From the NCBI GenBank assembly GCA_902806575.1, contig CADCXD010000001.1, positions 4,278,001-4,342,000 of the forward strand: a stretch of 64,000 nt of DNA, in the 5' to 3' direction. Below are positions 46,627 to 59,252 of the stretch, piece by piece (position 1 is the first letter of the stretch; each line of letters begins with the position of its first letter). Position numbers and translations under genes: made by a program. The notes below the pieces were generated by a model. That model was not told the origin of the DNA and ran no database searches. It was given only the letters and a program-made list of their open reading frames with translations. The DNA comes from Jackrogersella multiformis (Eukaryota; Ascomycota; Sordariomycetes; Xylariales; Hypoxylaceae).

Positions 46627-49550
46627 TCTTAATGTCCACTGACACTTGGGCTCGGTTCATGTCCATATTCACCCCATTTCACGCGATATATATTTTTATT
46701 GCTAATGAGCTTTAAACTTTCCCCGGATACCGGGCACACTTGCATTACAGATGGCGTTGGTGGCATATACAGAAAAAGACCCCTCTACATCGGAGGCTCT
46801 CTCGGCGGCTTTGCATTTCCGGTTCTCACGATTCTTTGCAACGATACCAAAAGACTTATGTCGTTCTGTCTTATTAATTCAGCATCGTTGTTTGCAAAAC
46901 AGACGATCGGTCATGGCCTTTACATGAAAAAGTTCCGGCAAAGGCGGGATGGAATAGGAAGGGACGGAAACGGAAACGAACACCAATGCTGGGGGGGTAG
47001 GGGAGGAAGGATTTTGCTTCTACGTATCCTTTTTTAGGGTCCGGTTTAGTCAGTCGGGTTGCTATGGCTTTTTTTTCTTTTTTTCCTTCTTCTTTCTTCT
47101 TCCCTTTTTTCTTCGATCGGTGGACGAGAGTACCACCTTAATGAGATGATGACTGGCAGCATTAGCGGGCGCGATGTGAGATGAGATTTTGAGGCAAGGG
47201 GATGTGTTACCATTTGCAAATGACTAGACCCTATAGGTGGCTTTACTTCCATCCACAATGGACCGACTGTTAATACCGAAGAACCCTCTACAACCGGGGG
47301 CTATAATGACGTTTTTACTTGCATGCTTCGCTACGTTTCCGCTATCGGTGACAATGTTCCTCCTAAGAATTATACGTGAAGCAGATGTAAGTGAGCGAGT
47401 GAGGCTGATGCGTCTACGTAACCTACTTACTTGGCCTCCGGCGGCAACTTGCGGATGACGTTGCAACCTAGACCCCTTAGAACGGCCACCCCAGGGGTCC
47501 TAGACGGATTCCAAATACCTCTCCTTCGGGAGGACATAGGCAGCTAGTCAAGCAGACGAGGCTGAGTCCCGCCCGCCGGCAGCAATCCCGATCTGCCATC
47601 GTGGCTAATATTACTCGAAACCCCTATTTTTGCTGAACCCCTAGATTCCTTTTTCCCCTCCACCTTCCTTGCTCGGGGTAGTCAGTGTAGCATTGGCTAG
47701 GTTGACGGGATGGCCGTCGACATCCTGGCGCAAAGGACATGGGGCGGCCTGCCTGGGGTTGCTAGGTAGGTATAAGTATAGGCATGTGTATGATGTATGA
47801 TGTATATGGACACACATGGGCACGTGTATATAGGCACTACATACATATATACATATGAAGGTACATATAAAGGTACACACACAGGTACTACGCAGGTACT
47901 AAGGTACTAGGGAAATATATATGGTGTATATACTAAAACGCAAGCGCGTACCTGCAGCGGCGCTTCTCTGGTCCCCTGCAACGTTGCGGGTGAGAGATAT
48001 AAAGAGATGGGTGGGATGGGACGGGATGGGATGGGACGGTGCTGTGATGCAGTGCGTACATGCGTAGGTACGTAGGGTACGTAGGCAGATACAATACAAT
48101 ACAATACAATACAAGACACATACCTACACACATGACACATGACACACATACATACCCTACCTACATAGGTACATAGGTATATCGGTCAATGGGATATGGA
48201 TATGTACGTAGTAGACAAGGTAGACAAATTAGACTTCGAAGGTGTACACGGGCAGACCGGGAGATACCCACACTAGGTGCGGTGTGAGCGAGTGAGTGAG
48301 GTACCCCGTATTTATTTACCTAGGCGAGGAGGAGTACCGGATCCGGGACAGGGAACATGGATGGGAGCAGGGTAGGCAGCACTTAACACCACCTGCCGAG
48401 CAGACCGGGCCGGAACATAACCAGAGCAGAATACTTTAAGTAGCAGAGTAGGTAGAATAGAATATAATAGGATAGGATAGGATATAACAGGGGCCCGTAC
48501 GTAGGGTAGATATATGTACCTAGCTAGGTACCTAAGGTAGGTAGGTATAAACCCGCTTGCCCGATCCTCTCGCTCTCGGCCGACCCTTTCTTTACCTGCT
48601 TAAGGCGCATCGCCGATGCGTTGCACTGCCTGCATACCTACCTACCTACCTAGGTAGTGAGCGGCTCCGTACCTGGCCGCGTGGCCGAAACTGGAAAGTA
48701 GCCACGCGAGCGATAGGGGCTCGGTGTCTATCTACTTTGAACACCATCCGTGTATCGGCCAGGTGGCTCATCCCGGGGCGTAGTAATGTCGGGCAGAAAG
48801 CGCAAGCATACAATCCGCCTATCTATTTATCTATCTACGTCACATCGCATGCTACGTGAAGCAGCGCGGCGTCCTCAATAATCCGAGGTGCATATTATAA
48901 GGGACGGAGTTAAAAGGATTGCAGAAGGCGGACGTTCGTAAACGCCCATCCCGCCTGCCATTAAGAATTATGTAAAGAGTTGGGGTTAACTATCGTACGT
49001 AGGAAGCGAACAGATCGTGATGCTCTTCTTTTCTTCTCTTCTCGTCATGCTATGCTCGTCGCTGGTTAACATTCCTGGCCACCCCCTCCCTTCATTAGCG
49101 TTTCGACGGAGAGCAAGCCCAGGAGTGCTGGATGAGCACCAGGCAGATCAGATCGGATCTGACGCGGTGTCGTCCAACTCGAACCCGACTCGTGCGTCTT
49201 GCTCTCGCGCTTCTCATCCCCGGGTCCTCATACCCAAGCGACCAAGTGATTCCCAATGTGCGCCGTTTCCATGACCCGTGAGCGAATGGCCTGGGATGCT
49301 AACCCATCCCCTGAACGCCTGTACTTATGATGATTCAACGAAGAGGCCGAGGGACGTACCCGGACCTGTTCTCGAAGAGCTGTGAGACAACCCTCGTGGA
49401 TACAAGTAGGTAGTCTTATTTACGCCAGTCATATATGCTGAACTCCAGTGCCGTATTGTACATACTGGCTACTTGAGCAGTCCAAATTCTGAAATCAAAG
49501 ATCTACAAGCGAATATCGTGAAGCATGGAAGACGAGAAGTCAGTAGTTCT
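46627..49550. other. Convergent intergenic region
   Basis: It holds 3' regions of the Hmt1-like and ceramide synthase genes. A pyrimidine run lies at about 47065-47115, an ACAAT/AATAC pentanucleotide repeat at 48091-48114, and GATAG-type repeats at 48455-48490. CCTAGG palindromes cluster near 48316, 48517-48547 and 48627-48655. No gene is supported. Confidence 0.45.
48091..48114. repeat. ACAAT pentanucleotide repeat
   Basis: Nearly five tandem copies of ACAAT lie in otherwise non-coding sequence. The variation ACAAG ends the run. Confidence 0.85.
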
Positions 49551-51031
49551 CTATCGAACTGACTTCTTCTTCGATGGCGAAGTCGCCGCTCCATTTGAGC
49601 GAGCCTTAAGGATGCCGTTCGTAGTGCCATTTGCGTTAGCGTGTCCATTAAGCAATGGCGTCGCCTCGGTGCCCTTCTCTTGAATCGACTTCTCGGCCTT
49701 TTCATTCTCCAGCTCCTCGATTTCCGAGTCCTCAGCCTCGGATCGGTCATCATCTGCTGCGCTATAGACAATAAATCGATAGGCGATCCTCGCGATGAAG
49801 AAAAACCAGAACAGATTGAGAGCCTGCAGTGATGACAGGAGGCCGAAAGTGATATAGAAGGCCAAATCGCATTTGTATTGCCCGGTTTCCCAGTTCAGCT
49901 CATACGGCCCGACAGTCTTGAACTCGGTGAAGAGTGAATAGAGAATGCGAAGGTTAAGGTAGTGGCGCAGATAGGTCCAGGAGCACATGAAGATGAAGAA
50001 ATAGGGGCCCACAAGGGGGTGGTCGATGTAGTTGAGAGTTTTCGATGTCTATCGGGACGACTATTAGCACGGAACGTAATAAACCGGGATGCTAGAACAC
50101 AGGTTTAACTTACCGCAAGGAAGAAGTCGCTGATATCGTGAGTGATATAAACAGCTAGGCCCATGTACGTGAAGTGGAAACGGTAGCTGAGCGCAATGAG
50201 CATCAAACTGACGATATGATGCCCAACGAGCTCCTTAAAGTCCTTCCGGCGCTTCTCCATGCCGAGCAGGAGCACAATGGCCTGCTGGGCCCAGTAGGCG
50301 GCCTCGAAAAGATAGTAGAACTTGAAGACGGCCTCGTGGGTCTTGTGGGGGAAGTCCTCGTACATGCCGCGGGTATTGAAGTACCAAATCGGGGTCCTGC
50401 TCATCACGTACATACCAGCCGGTCCCAAGACGCCGAAATAGATGGCGGTATACATTTGCTCCATGAAGCGTGCTTGTTTGCTGCGCGACTTCAGGCCGGC
50501 GGACCTAGCAAGCGGCCGGAGAATCTGTTGCATAATGAACTCACGCGTGAAGGAGAGCACGACGGTATAGAAAACAACAAATGCAACATCCCACGGCCCC
50601 TTGCCATACTGAAAGGGCGTGTCGGGGTCGGCACCAGGCTCGCGGGGGAGCTTGTAGGAGAGGAAGATGAAGTGGTGAATAGGATTCGATTCGGTCGGAT
50701 TAATGGCATAGACAGACAGGAAGATAGCCAATATGACAAGGGGTAAGACCCAAGTATGCTTGACGGCGTAGTGCTTGCAGCGACGTAAGAAGGACCGGGC
50801 TTTACGGCGTTTATAGCCCTTCTTAGAAATCTCCTTATTGTCAGAGGAGGGTTTTTGTAAATGATTGTTCATCGAGGTGGTCTGAAGACTTGGTGCGCCA
50901 GTGTCTCCTACCCTAAGGTCGGCACCCAGACCGCTCGACTTTCTACGTCGACGTGCGCCTCCATGATCGGCTGAGGAGTGCAGTTGGTCGGCCGAGGTGT
51001 TGAGAATAGGAAAAGGCTCGGATGATGCCAT
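49551..51031 (-). CDS. LAC1: Acyl-CoA-dependent ceramide synthase (Lag1/Lac1)
   Basis: Exons on the minus strand are 51031-50114 and 50048-49551, giving 471 residues. The enzyme N-acylates sphingoid bases in the ER. Seen: a basic cytosolic N-terminus, a first membrane segment (WVLPLVILAIFLSVYAI), the TLC domain with the Lag motif from about 270 (VGHHIVSLMLIALSYRF, His-His at 271-272, then ITHDISDFFLA with the conserved Asp residues), and later helices (PYFFIFMCSWTYLRHYLNL). The C-terminus is acidic then basic (KKKSVR). Splicing joins DFFLA to TSKTLNYID, exactly within the conserved region. Whether this is the LAG1-like or BAR1-like paralogue cannot be fixed. Confidence 0.92.
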
Positions 51032-51852
51032 TGTCGCAGATTGGGACCTTTCGCAAAAGTAGGCGGAGGAGGACGGGAAGTGCGGGAAGTGTGGAACAAG
51101 ATATATGTATAGACAGACGGACGGACGGACAGACAGACAGAATTGGTACCTGGGTCAGATGACGGTAGGAAGCAAACTAATCGTTACTGCTGACAACCTA
51201 GGTAGGTAGTAATTCTCTCTTATAACGAACCCGCCTACCCAGACAATCCTAGGACGCTTAAGGAGTGAAAGCAATCCAAGGTCGGTTTTGATAGGCGCAG
51301 GACGGAAGAAAAGAATTTGAGGTTTGGAAAAGGTGTAAGAGGAGTAAAAGTTGTAGTGCGGCGGTGGTGGTGGTGGTGTTGGCGTTGGACAAGATTTAAT
51401 AATTGATAGCGCAGAGTTGGCATAGATACACTTTTAACTAGCCCCGTTAATTACTTAGCTAAATAAATCTTATTGCCATATGAGATGAGCAATAAAAATT
51501 CTATTTTATTCTATGTATTCTACCTAGTACCTTATTCTATTTTATACATAATACATACCTAGTGGATAGTTGCATAGTTTGGACCCTTAAGCATATGACA
51601 GTCGCCAACTTTAAATGAGCACTGGGATCCAGCTAGCATTCTGCAAGTTCTGGTTGGTTAACTCTTCTGCCAAGTCACGCTACCAGCTCCTTTTACTTTA
51701 GTCCCCCCTTTCTGCCGGCTGTGAGGTCGACGGCACTGCGGCGCACTGCGCGTGGCGAGACCAGTTTCTTTAGCAGTTGGAACCTTGTATTAACGAGCAT
51801 TGAACATCATACCTCGGTTAATCCAAATACATATACATGCCACGTAGATAGC

Positions 51853-51878
51853 TTCAAATTCAAATTCAAATTCAAATT
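51853..51878. repeat. TTCAAA hexanucleotide repeat
   Basis: Four tandem copies of TTCAAA plus a partial copy. Confidence 0.85.
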
Positions 51879-51905
51879 CTCAGTTACGAATATGTTGTCT
51901 TTCTC

Positions 51906-51972
51906 ATTCTTATATACCTACCTGCCTACCTGCCTACCTACCTCCTGGGCTGCTAGGTAGGCAGGCAGGTAA
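51906..51972. repeat. Inverted repeat with ACCTGCCTACCTGCC arms
   Basis: The left arm CTACCTGCCTACCTGCC and the right arm GGTAGGCAGGCAGGTA are near reverse complements around a short CTCCTGGGCTGC centre, so the strand could fold into a hairpin. It is a larger relative of the scattered AGGTAGGTA palindromes. Confidence 0.7.
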
Positions 51973-52847
51973 GTTGTGCTTATGATGAATATCGCTCAAT
52001 ACCTAGTGTACAGTAGTGTACTATATCCTATTAGTAATGCATGGGAATCATGAAGCTTATACCGATCACTGGGTCCAATTCTTACTACGCACACATCCGC
52101 CACTGTGCCTCTCTCTACACTACACTAGGTACTTATCTTAATGGAGACACATGCTGACATGTAAATACCTAGGTAAGATACAAAATAATGCATTGCCCCA
52201 CTGAACCATCAGATACCTACTAGACTATGGAATATCCGGTATAGACTCATAAGCACATAAGCTACGTCGAAATATCATAATCACTCTAGCACGACAAGAA
52301 CAACAAATAAGCACATTGTACGAATTCAAGCTTCTTCCATAATAGCAACCTCCTATCTAAATAGGAGGTGCCGCATACTTCTAGACTAAAAATGTATGGC
52401 CTAAACCACGTATTCGGTCCACTTTTCATAAGCTATAAGGATCCATACCAAACAGCCCTTCGGGGAGTCGAGGCTTCCGAGGTATCCGTGTGTCTAGAAT
52501 CTTGATCCCGCTCAATTCCAATGCGCCGTCGATGCTCCCTGTCACTAAGTCCTAGTGATAATAATAATAATAAATAATACCAAACATGCTTGTATATGTA
52601 CAGCGGCCGCTGCCTTTTACCGGGCATACTATATGATATCGTATGTTGATGCAGACGCATCGTGACTGGCCATCCTAGTCGCCCATGTTGAAGGGGCGGG
52701 GAAATCCGGTATTCCCCCCCTTTTGATAACCATGCGCCGTACAAATGCCATCGTGAAAGAGACTCCGTAAGCCCCCCAAAAGCAACCCAAAGCGCCACGC
52801 TGCCATTAGACTAGAGGAAGATTAAAACAGATCAAGGCCAGAAACGC

Positions 52848-55121
52848 TTACACCGGCGATGAGTTGGGATGATCTTCAACCCGGAAGAAACCATCTACCG
52901 GTCGTCTCTCGCCGGCCACTCTTTCTCGTTGGTCCCCGCTTCTATGAGCTGGGGCTGCCAGCGAGCTGGCATCACGCGTGATGAGTGGCCTGCGGAAAGA
53001 CATGTCACTTCTTTCTGCTGGACTTGGAATCGGCCTCGATGGGGCCGATGCTGTGGTATTGTTTCTCATTCCGTAGTGTGATGGTGGCATTGACGCGGTT
53101 GCGGCGATTGGATTCCCCGGGGTGCGGGCCGAGTTAAGAGAAATCGATGCGGCCGGCTGCTCATGTGACTCGATTTGTAGTTCCTCATCCTCTAGTAGTT
53201 GGGCCAGTGCAGCACCCCGGCGTGGAGGAGCAGGTATGATGGTAACTGGTAGGCTATCTGTGTCGGGAGTTGGTCGGATCCTTTCCAGGATTCTTTCCGC
53301 TTGCGCGGCCGCAAAAATCTCCACCCGTCCTCGTAGGTCCCATCTAGCAACGCTGTCGTAGTCGCGCCGTGGCTTGGGTTGCTTAGGCATTGTGTGTGGA
53401 AGAACTTCCGCAGGAGGTTCTCTTACGGTACGATGGAATGGATTCAGGTAGTGCCAATGGCCTGAGTTCCCTTCCTCCTCCTTCTTCTCTGGTTCACGCG
53501 CTGACGAGGGCTGCCGCGACGGAGCAATGCTCCCAGGCTGCCCATTGCTGTCTGACATTGGACCTGATCCCGAGGAGGTGGCGCTGTTACTCCTGGATAG
53601 TGGGCGTCCAGGTCTGTCGTCTGTAGTTCTCGTAGTAGTCTCTGTAAGAGGCTGATATCGAACCGCGTAAAGGGTGCTATCGGCACTTGCAGTATCCGTC
53701 CTACTTACCGGTGTGACTGCCGGAGGTGGCCGAGAAGGCCACAGCGGAGGCTGTAAAAACCTTGTTGCTGATCTGCCCGTCGATAGAGCTTGCTGCCTCC
53801 CGTCGGGACTGCTCTCCGATTTCGATCTATACCGGCTAGCGATGGATGACATAGCAGGCCACATATTGCTTCGACCACCAAACGAGGAGCTTTTACCACT
53901 TTCACCCCCGTCGTCATCTTCGTCGTCGCTCTTTCTCTTATTCTTCCGCCGCCGAGACCACGTTAGATCAGAAGGAAATGCCTCCATCATTTCGTCGCCG
54001 TCGAAAACCTCTCTACCGAGAACCCCATCCTTCTTCTCTTCGCGTTCTAGCGCTTCAATACGTTCAACCCACTCCCAAACCACGACACTTGCTGCTGCCG
54101 CGCCTACCCATCTAACGTAATCACCCCATCCGGTGAACTCAGGCTCCGCGATGTCGAGAACGAAGAAGACGACAGGGACCAGAATCGATATAATAGAAAG
54201 AATTGCCATTAGGCAGATATTCTTCATCAGGGGATGATAAAAAGCGTATCGCTTCTTCATGAGCGAGTAATATAGCACCCATGCAGCATATAGAAGGCCG
54301 AGAGACAGCTGGAAGAGGTAGCTAAGTGCTGGTACAGCATCCGTGAAACTGCGCGGCCTAGTATTGCCCTGCTTAGTATAGTGGAAGCTGTTAAGGGCAC
54401 CGAAGATGACGTCCAAGGTGATGAGCGAGAATGCGGTCCATTTTATGATAACCTTCTCGCGCTGCCGGGGAAATAGTCGTATGAGCGTCTGGGCTTGAGC
54501 CAGCCAGAGAAACGTATCGGATATAAGTTGAATAACCTTCAACTGGGTCCCTCCTAGCACGTCCTCCTGAAGCTGTTGCGCATTTTGGATTCCCCACGCG
54601 TACTGTTCTTCGGCGACGCGGAAGGTATCCGCCGTAGCAATAGTTAGCGAAATAGCGACTGTCAGAGCCGCAACCTTTTGTAACCATGGACGACCACCGA
54701 TACTGATGCCATTCGTGGGTCCATTCGTAAAACCGCGTCGACCCAAAACGACCACTCCACCGTCAAGAAAGGATCGAGGCGCGATAAAAAGCATAATAAG
54801 CAGTAAATAGGACAGGACCGTCGTAGCAGCTAAAGCGTAGCATTGCGGAAATATTGAAGCATAGAATGGATCGCGAAGGTCGGAGAACTGTGGGTTAGAG
54901 GCAGAAGATGTTTGGTCCAAATCGAACCCTCCATTCGCGATGATAGCGGGTTGAGCGACGACGGATGCGGTACATAGGGGCGAGTAGATAGCAGCGGCCG
55001 TCAAGGTCGTCGGGTCGGCTCCTGGGATTTGCAAAACGCCATTCGAGGGGATGGTATAAGGGGTACAAAAAGTCGCAGTAGCTACCGCCACTCTCGGCGG
55101 CAGGATACGCGACGAATCCAT
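52848..55121 (-). CDS. palH: pH-response sensor PalH / Rim21
   Basis: One exon of 757 residues. PalH/Rim21 is the plasma-membrane sensor that starts the Pal/Rim alkaline-pH pathway, working with the arrestin PalF and upstream of PacC processing. The N-terminus carries the family mark FCTPYTIPSNGVL; about seven hydrophobic helices follow (near 97-114, 148-165, 193-215, 229-243, 264-286, 301-323 and 333-350), including DTFRVAEEQYAWGIQN and LFPRQREKVIIKW. The long C-terminal cytoplasmic tail from about 355 is polar and Ser/Pro/Arg-rich, as in PalH, and contains RRDYDSVARWDLRGRVEIFAA-type conserved sequence. Start ATG 55121 is directly preceded by stops. The stop at 52848-52850 lies next to a GTGTAAG sequence, so a short extra 3' exon cannot be ruled out. 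Confidence 0.92.
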   Translation of the reverse strand: MDSSRILPPRVAVATATFCTPYTIPSNGVLQIPGADPTTLTAAAIYSPLCTASVVAQPAIIANGGFDLDQTSSASNPQFSDLRDPFYASIFPQCYALAATTVLSYLLLIMLFIAPRSFLDGGVVVLGRRGFTNGPTNGISIGGRPWLQKVAALTVAISLTIATADTFRVAEEQYAWGIQNAQQLQEDVLGGTQLKVIQLISDTFLWLAQAQTLIRLFPRQREKVIIKWTAFSLITLDVIFGALNSFHYTKQGNTRPRSFTDAVPALSYLFQLSLGLLYAAWVLYYSLMKKRYAFYHPLMKNICLMAILSIISILVPVVFFVLDIAEPEFTGWGDYVRWVGAAAASVVVWEWVERIEALEREEKKDGVLGREVFDGDEMMEAFPSDLTWSRRRKNKRKSDDEDDDGGESGKSSSFGGRSNMWPAMSSIASRYRSKSESSPDGRQQALSTGRSATRFLQPPLWPSRPPPAVTPVSRTDTASADSTLYAVRYQPLTETTTRTTDDRPGRPLSRSNSATSSGSGPMSDSNGQPGSIAPSRQPSSAREPEKKEEEGNSGHWHYLNPFHRTVREPPAEVLPHTMPKQPKPRRDYDSVARWDLRGRVEIFAAAQAERILERIRPTPDTDSLPVTIIPAPPRRGAALAQLLEDEELQIESHEQPAASISLNSARTPGNPIAATASMPPSHYGMRNNTTASAPSRPIPSPAERSDMSFRRPLITRDASSLAAPAHRSGDQRERVAGERRPVDGFFRVEDHPNSSPV

Positions 55122-58100
55122 CTAGGACGGACAGACAGATAAGTAGCCAGCCGCTAGGCGACGTTCGGGCAGTTGTGATGCTATCGCGAGATACTCGCCA
55201 TGGAATGAGGATAGCCTTCGAGGGGCTACAAGAACGCGGCGGGTCGGTGTTACGTGGTCGAGTCGGACGAATCTCAATGGCGATCGATCGGGTACGGCTT
55301 ATGTTGCGGTATATACACTCGCGGTGTATACACTCTCGTCTTCGCCCGAGATTCCCGGTGTTTCGCGCAACAACAATCACCCCTCCCAATCGGTTCTCTC
55401 CGCTACCAAAATGTAGTCAATTCTTTATATTTATTTCGAGATCGTCAACGGAGAACAATAAAAAATTAAAAAAAAAAAAAAAAAAGTAGTATCTTAGATC
55501 GTAGATAGACAGGGTCGCTGGCGGGGATAGTTTTCGTGTGTCTTGAGAAATCGAGTCGAGGTCTGGGCGCCCAGAAGTCTTAGGTGGAAAGGAAACGGGA
55601 GTTGGGAAAAGCGTTGGAACTTGGAAGCCAGCGTGTGGGCGTGTGGGAGAGAGCAAGAATCAATCAATCAATCAAGTCAGTCAAGGACTTCTCGGTTGCT
55701 TAAACTAGCATCGCAATTAATCCCTGCCGAGTGGGGAAAATGGACATTTAAAGATTGGTGGCTACCGGGTTTGCATTGGATTGGGTGGCAGATATGAATT
55801 AATTAGTGGGCTGGCCTCCCTTAAAAAGTGTACCGTCTCAGAAGGTGTTTAGAAGTTCGGCCAGTGAACATTACCTAATACAGGAAGGAGGGTTCTGGAG
55901 ACCGGACGACTGGACAACTGCCCAGGTGCTTTCCCTGGAGAGGTCTGTCACACCCGCACCCACACTGTGCAACATACTACAGGCTAGCCCGGTAAGTGCT
56001 AGTGGTAAGTGCTAATGGTAAGTGTTAGTGGTAGGTACCTAGGTAGTGGGCACCTACCTATCGAATATTTATTATGGATTGGAAGGTTTCTCCTTTTTCT
56101 TTCCATTTAGGGCTATTATCTCACACCTGCAGATAACATCTTCGCGATGATAACGGGAGCTAAACAAACCACCGAAAATATCAACATGACATAAGCATCG
56201 ACCCATACCTCGCCTAAGGTACGATTCAATAGTACACAACAAGGTCGTATGGCCATCAGCATCGGCATCGGCATCGTCATCGTAGTAATCGCAACATGCA
56301 AACAGTACAACAGCCCGGTATTTTCCGAAGAGATTTCAGTCCAATTTAAGAAGCGTGACGTCCCCCAAATCAATTGCCGTGAACAACGTTCCGCAGAGAA
56401 CGGTTATTTATTTATGGGGATGTCTAAAGTGTTTGCCCTTCCCCATAGGCAGAACGCCCACGGGGTGTAATATCTGATAATTTCTGTTTGATGAAAGGGT
56501 TGACATGATGGGCTGCCACCTGTCGTGGGCCGAGTCACCTGGACCGACGAGAAAGCCATTATTACCCACCCGAAACGGCAAGTTACCTAGGTAGTGTAGG
56601 TAGACGTATTCAGCCGACATTGTGTGGAGGGTAGCACTGCGTGTCATAACCTCGCAACGGTTCTCCCACTGATTGGAAGCAAATGTCACAATACACACAC
56701 ATACGTACATATCTACCTACCCAGCATATCTTACATATTCTGATGGTTCACCACATTAGAGTGCAAATGAGTGGCGAGCAAGGACTCGACATTTCAAATT
56801 TGACAGTAATGGGTAGCACGACTCCTTTGGGATGAAGATCTAGCTCAATCGAAGATTCTCTTCAGTTCCGGGAAAACGGGTGGGTGTACATTTATGTACA
56901 TAAGGAGAGATCTGTCCGTTGGTTCTAATATCGGCCCACGAACAGCATACTGCGTATAACTAAACTACCTACCCGGGTACCTACCTAATCTAGGCAGTTG
57001 GGTATGCCAGGTTTTTATTTTTATATGTCGATACGCCAACACTAGAGACCCTCCCTGACTAACAGGCTCGAGCCCCAGGCATGAGCAGTCTGGCAAGACT
57101 TAACAAAACGAATATATATCAACAGAACATCTACAAAGAAGCTACATCCGATCATCTACCAAGTCTGACTAAATACCCCGCGATCTTCGTTAAGCGTCCG
57201 TCGCCAAGGATCCCGAGAATTGCTTGCTTCCCCAGGCGACGAACTTCTGGTGGGCATATTCTTGGCGCTTGGCAAAGCTTGTTGCTCGTGGACGCCCGCT
57301 TGGCAAAATCAAAAGACGATCTCCCGCCCAGCCACTGCCAGATCATCTCTTGTCTGCCACATTGGCAGGCAAACTAAAACGTAATTTTTGCTCGTATCCG
57401 ACATTTATTCTTTGCCCGCTCGGCGGAAATGCTTGTTTGGAACGTCTCGGGGAATAAGTGAGTGGGAGCCAAGTCTAGCCGAACATCACAGAAATGTTAG
57501 GCTTCTTGTTTCATGCGAGCCCAAAGATTAGAGGGTTTGAATCGACTATGCTATCTCAGCAATTCCAGTCTGCCACTCACCAAAGTTGAGTGACTTCCTG
57601 GCTTCTAAGAAGTGAGCTCTAAAGATAACTGTATACATCAGACCGGGGATCCGGGCATATCACCTGCCTAGGGGCCGGCCCGGACACCTGAGACGTGGAG
57701 GATCTAGACCGTTGTCGTGTTTCTCATTGCCAGTGACAGGCAGCCACGATAATACATAGATCCGGACAATAAAGGCGCCGCAAGACACAACATCCTGCCT
57801 ATTACAGCATTGTGTCTTGTCGAGCATGCCCACCAAGGATAAACCCGAGACTCGCATTTAACAAGACACTAGGTATCTTCCTAGTGCATAAGTTCTTTAC
57901 CTACTTAGGTACTCGAGTCTCGAGCAAATTACTCATATTGAAACGGCGGGTGCCTCTTCCGGGAATCGAGATATATTTGAAGGCTTTTAAACTAACTTGC
58001 CTGGGATTGCAAGACCTAGTTCCCTCGTGTAAGACCAGGGTATATTGGAGTTTGAGCCAGCCACAGTGACCCCTTTATGGTTGGTGAGTCTTTGTCTTAC

Positions 58101-59252
58101 AGCTGTGACGGTTAGATGGGTATCCTCCCTGTGCATATATACATAATATTATATTGGATTATTGTGTTTCTATGCTCCTATAGTGACACATTTTAAACTA
58201 TGTAAAGTATAACTATAACTTATTCAACCTATTATCTTAACTCCTATTCATATCTTCGTAATTCCCACTTTAGCAATAGCTCATACAAGGCGAGAACAGC
58301 CATGAAGGTGTCAAATCCCAGACCAAGGTTTTCATCTCCATACTCGTAGAACCTCGGATCAAAATGCCGTTGCTTCAACACAGCCTCAATGAGCAGGTAT
58401 AGCTACTCCCGATCCGTATCCGATGCACGGTGTAGCTGACCTGAGAGCCTTCCTGCGGCATTTTAAAAAGATTTGCTATAAAATATGTATTGCCAGACTC
58501 GAATGACGTAAGTGGCCTCGTTGATGGTAAGCAACTTATATCATAGGTAGTATATGTTGAAGGTAAGCAAGGCACCCACAGGTTATGAAGATTACATCCC
58601 TTTAATGACATTAACTATAACCTACTCTAAGAGAGGTATACCAGACGACAACTCTACTAGCGGGTGAAAAGAGGACGTAAATAGTATAAACGGCGACCAT
58701 TATTTTCCACAGGGTCTCGGCACAAAAGCCAGAGCAGAAGCCTCGTCAAGCATTCTCCTCTACCTTAGGTAGGTAGGCAGTTAAAGTTAAAACGTGCCCT
58801 TCGGGCTGGGAATGGCCATCAGATAGCTTGCCTTGTTATAGTCTCCCAGTAATGTTGAAACTAGTCATAGCATTCACAGTAACCAATACGATACAAGCCT
58901 ATGGGACTTACCTAGAAAGGTACTGTCATTTCAAACGTCCCAATATAAACGTCTTGAAGTCACTAGTATTCATAAGTAGTTAAGCAGGTAGCCTTGTGCC
59001 GTAGCATGCATAAACTCTCAAGGGGAAGACTAACAGATACCCTTAGTTCCCGTCAATCAAGAGTTGCATGAATGTTTAATACTGGTCTAATGATGACGCC
59101 TAAAACTTATCTAGCAGTCTCTTACCACTACAGGCTCATATTAGTTCATGGGCCGGCCCGATACATTCATTATCCGGTTTCTCACACCCATCTCTATGGA
59201 CTAATCACTACTAGTCCCTTGGCTCTGTCGTGTTCTCTCAAGCAGTACCGTC
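55122..59252. other. Intergenic region with one relic
   Basis: About 4.1 kb without an intact gene. An A-rich run lies at 55459-55485, AATC repeats near 55650-55675, and CCTAGG palindromes near 56035, 56586, 56965 and 58767. A protein-like relic at 58244-58500 is listed separately. Frames at 57081-57457 and 57812-58069 are not convincing. Confidence 0.4.
58244..58500 (-). pseudogene. Short two-exon-like coding relic, unrecognised
   Basis: On the minus strand a clearly protein-like frame at 58402-58244 contains LYLLIEAVLKQRHFDPRFYE, then YGDENLGLGFDTFMAVLALY, and ends KWELRRYE with TAG. Immediately upstream, another frame (to 58441) reads ESGNTYFIANLFKMPQEGSQ. The two join in frame if 58440-58403 (GTCAGC...GAGTAG) is removed, but 38 bases is short for an intron even in fungi. 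No convincing start or further exons appear upstream. It may be the last exons of a decayed gene. I do not know the family. Confidence 0.4.

Larger units (their letters stand above)
51032..52847. other. Spacer between LAC1 and palH
   Basis: It contains the LAC1 promoter and the palH 3' region. A GACAGACG-type repeat lies at 51112-51141, a TTCAAA hexanucleotide at 51853-51878, and an inverted repeat of ACCTGCCT/AGGCAGGT arms at 51906-51972. The frame at 52433-52798 shows no domain and is probably non-coding 3' sequence. Confidence 0.45.

Noticed and set aside
52433..52798. 121-codon minus-strand frame downstream of palH
   Set aside because: No domain, contains simple triplet repeats, and lies where the palH 3' untranslated region is expected.
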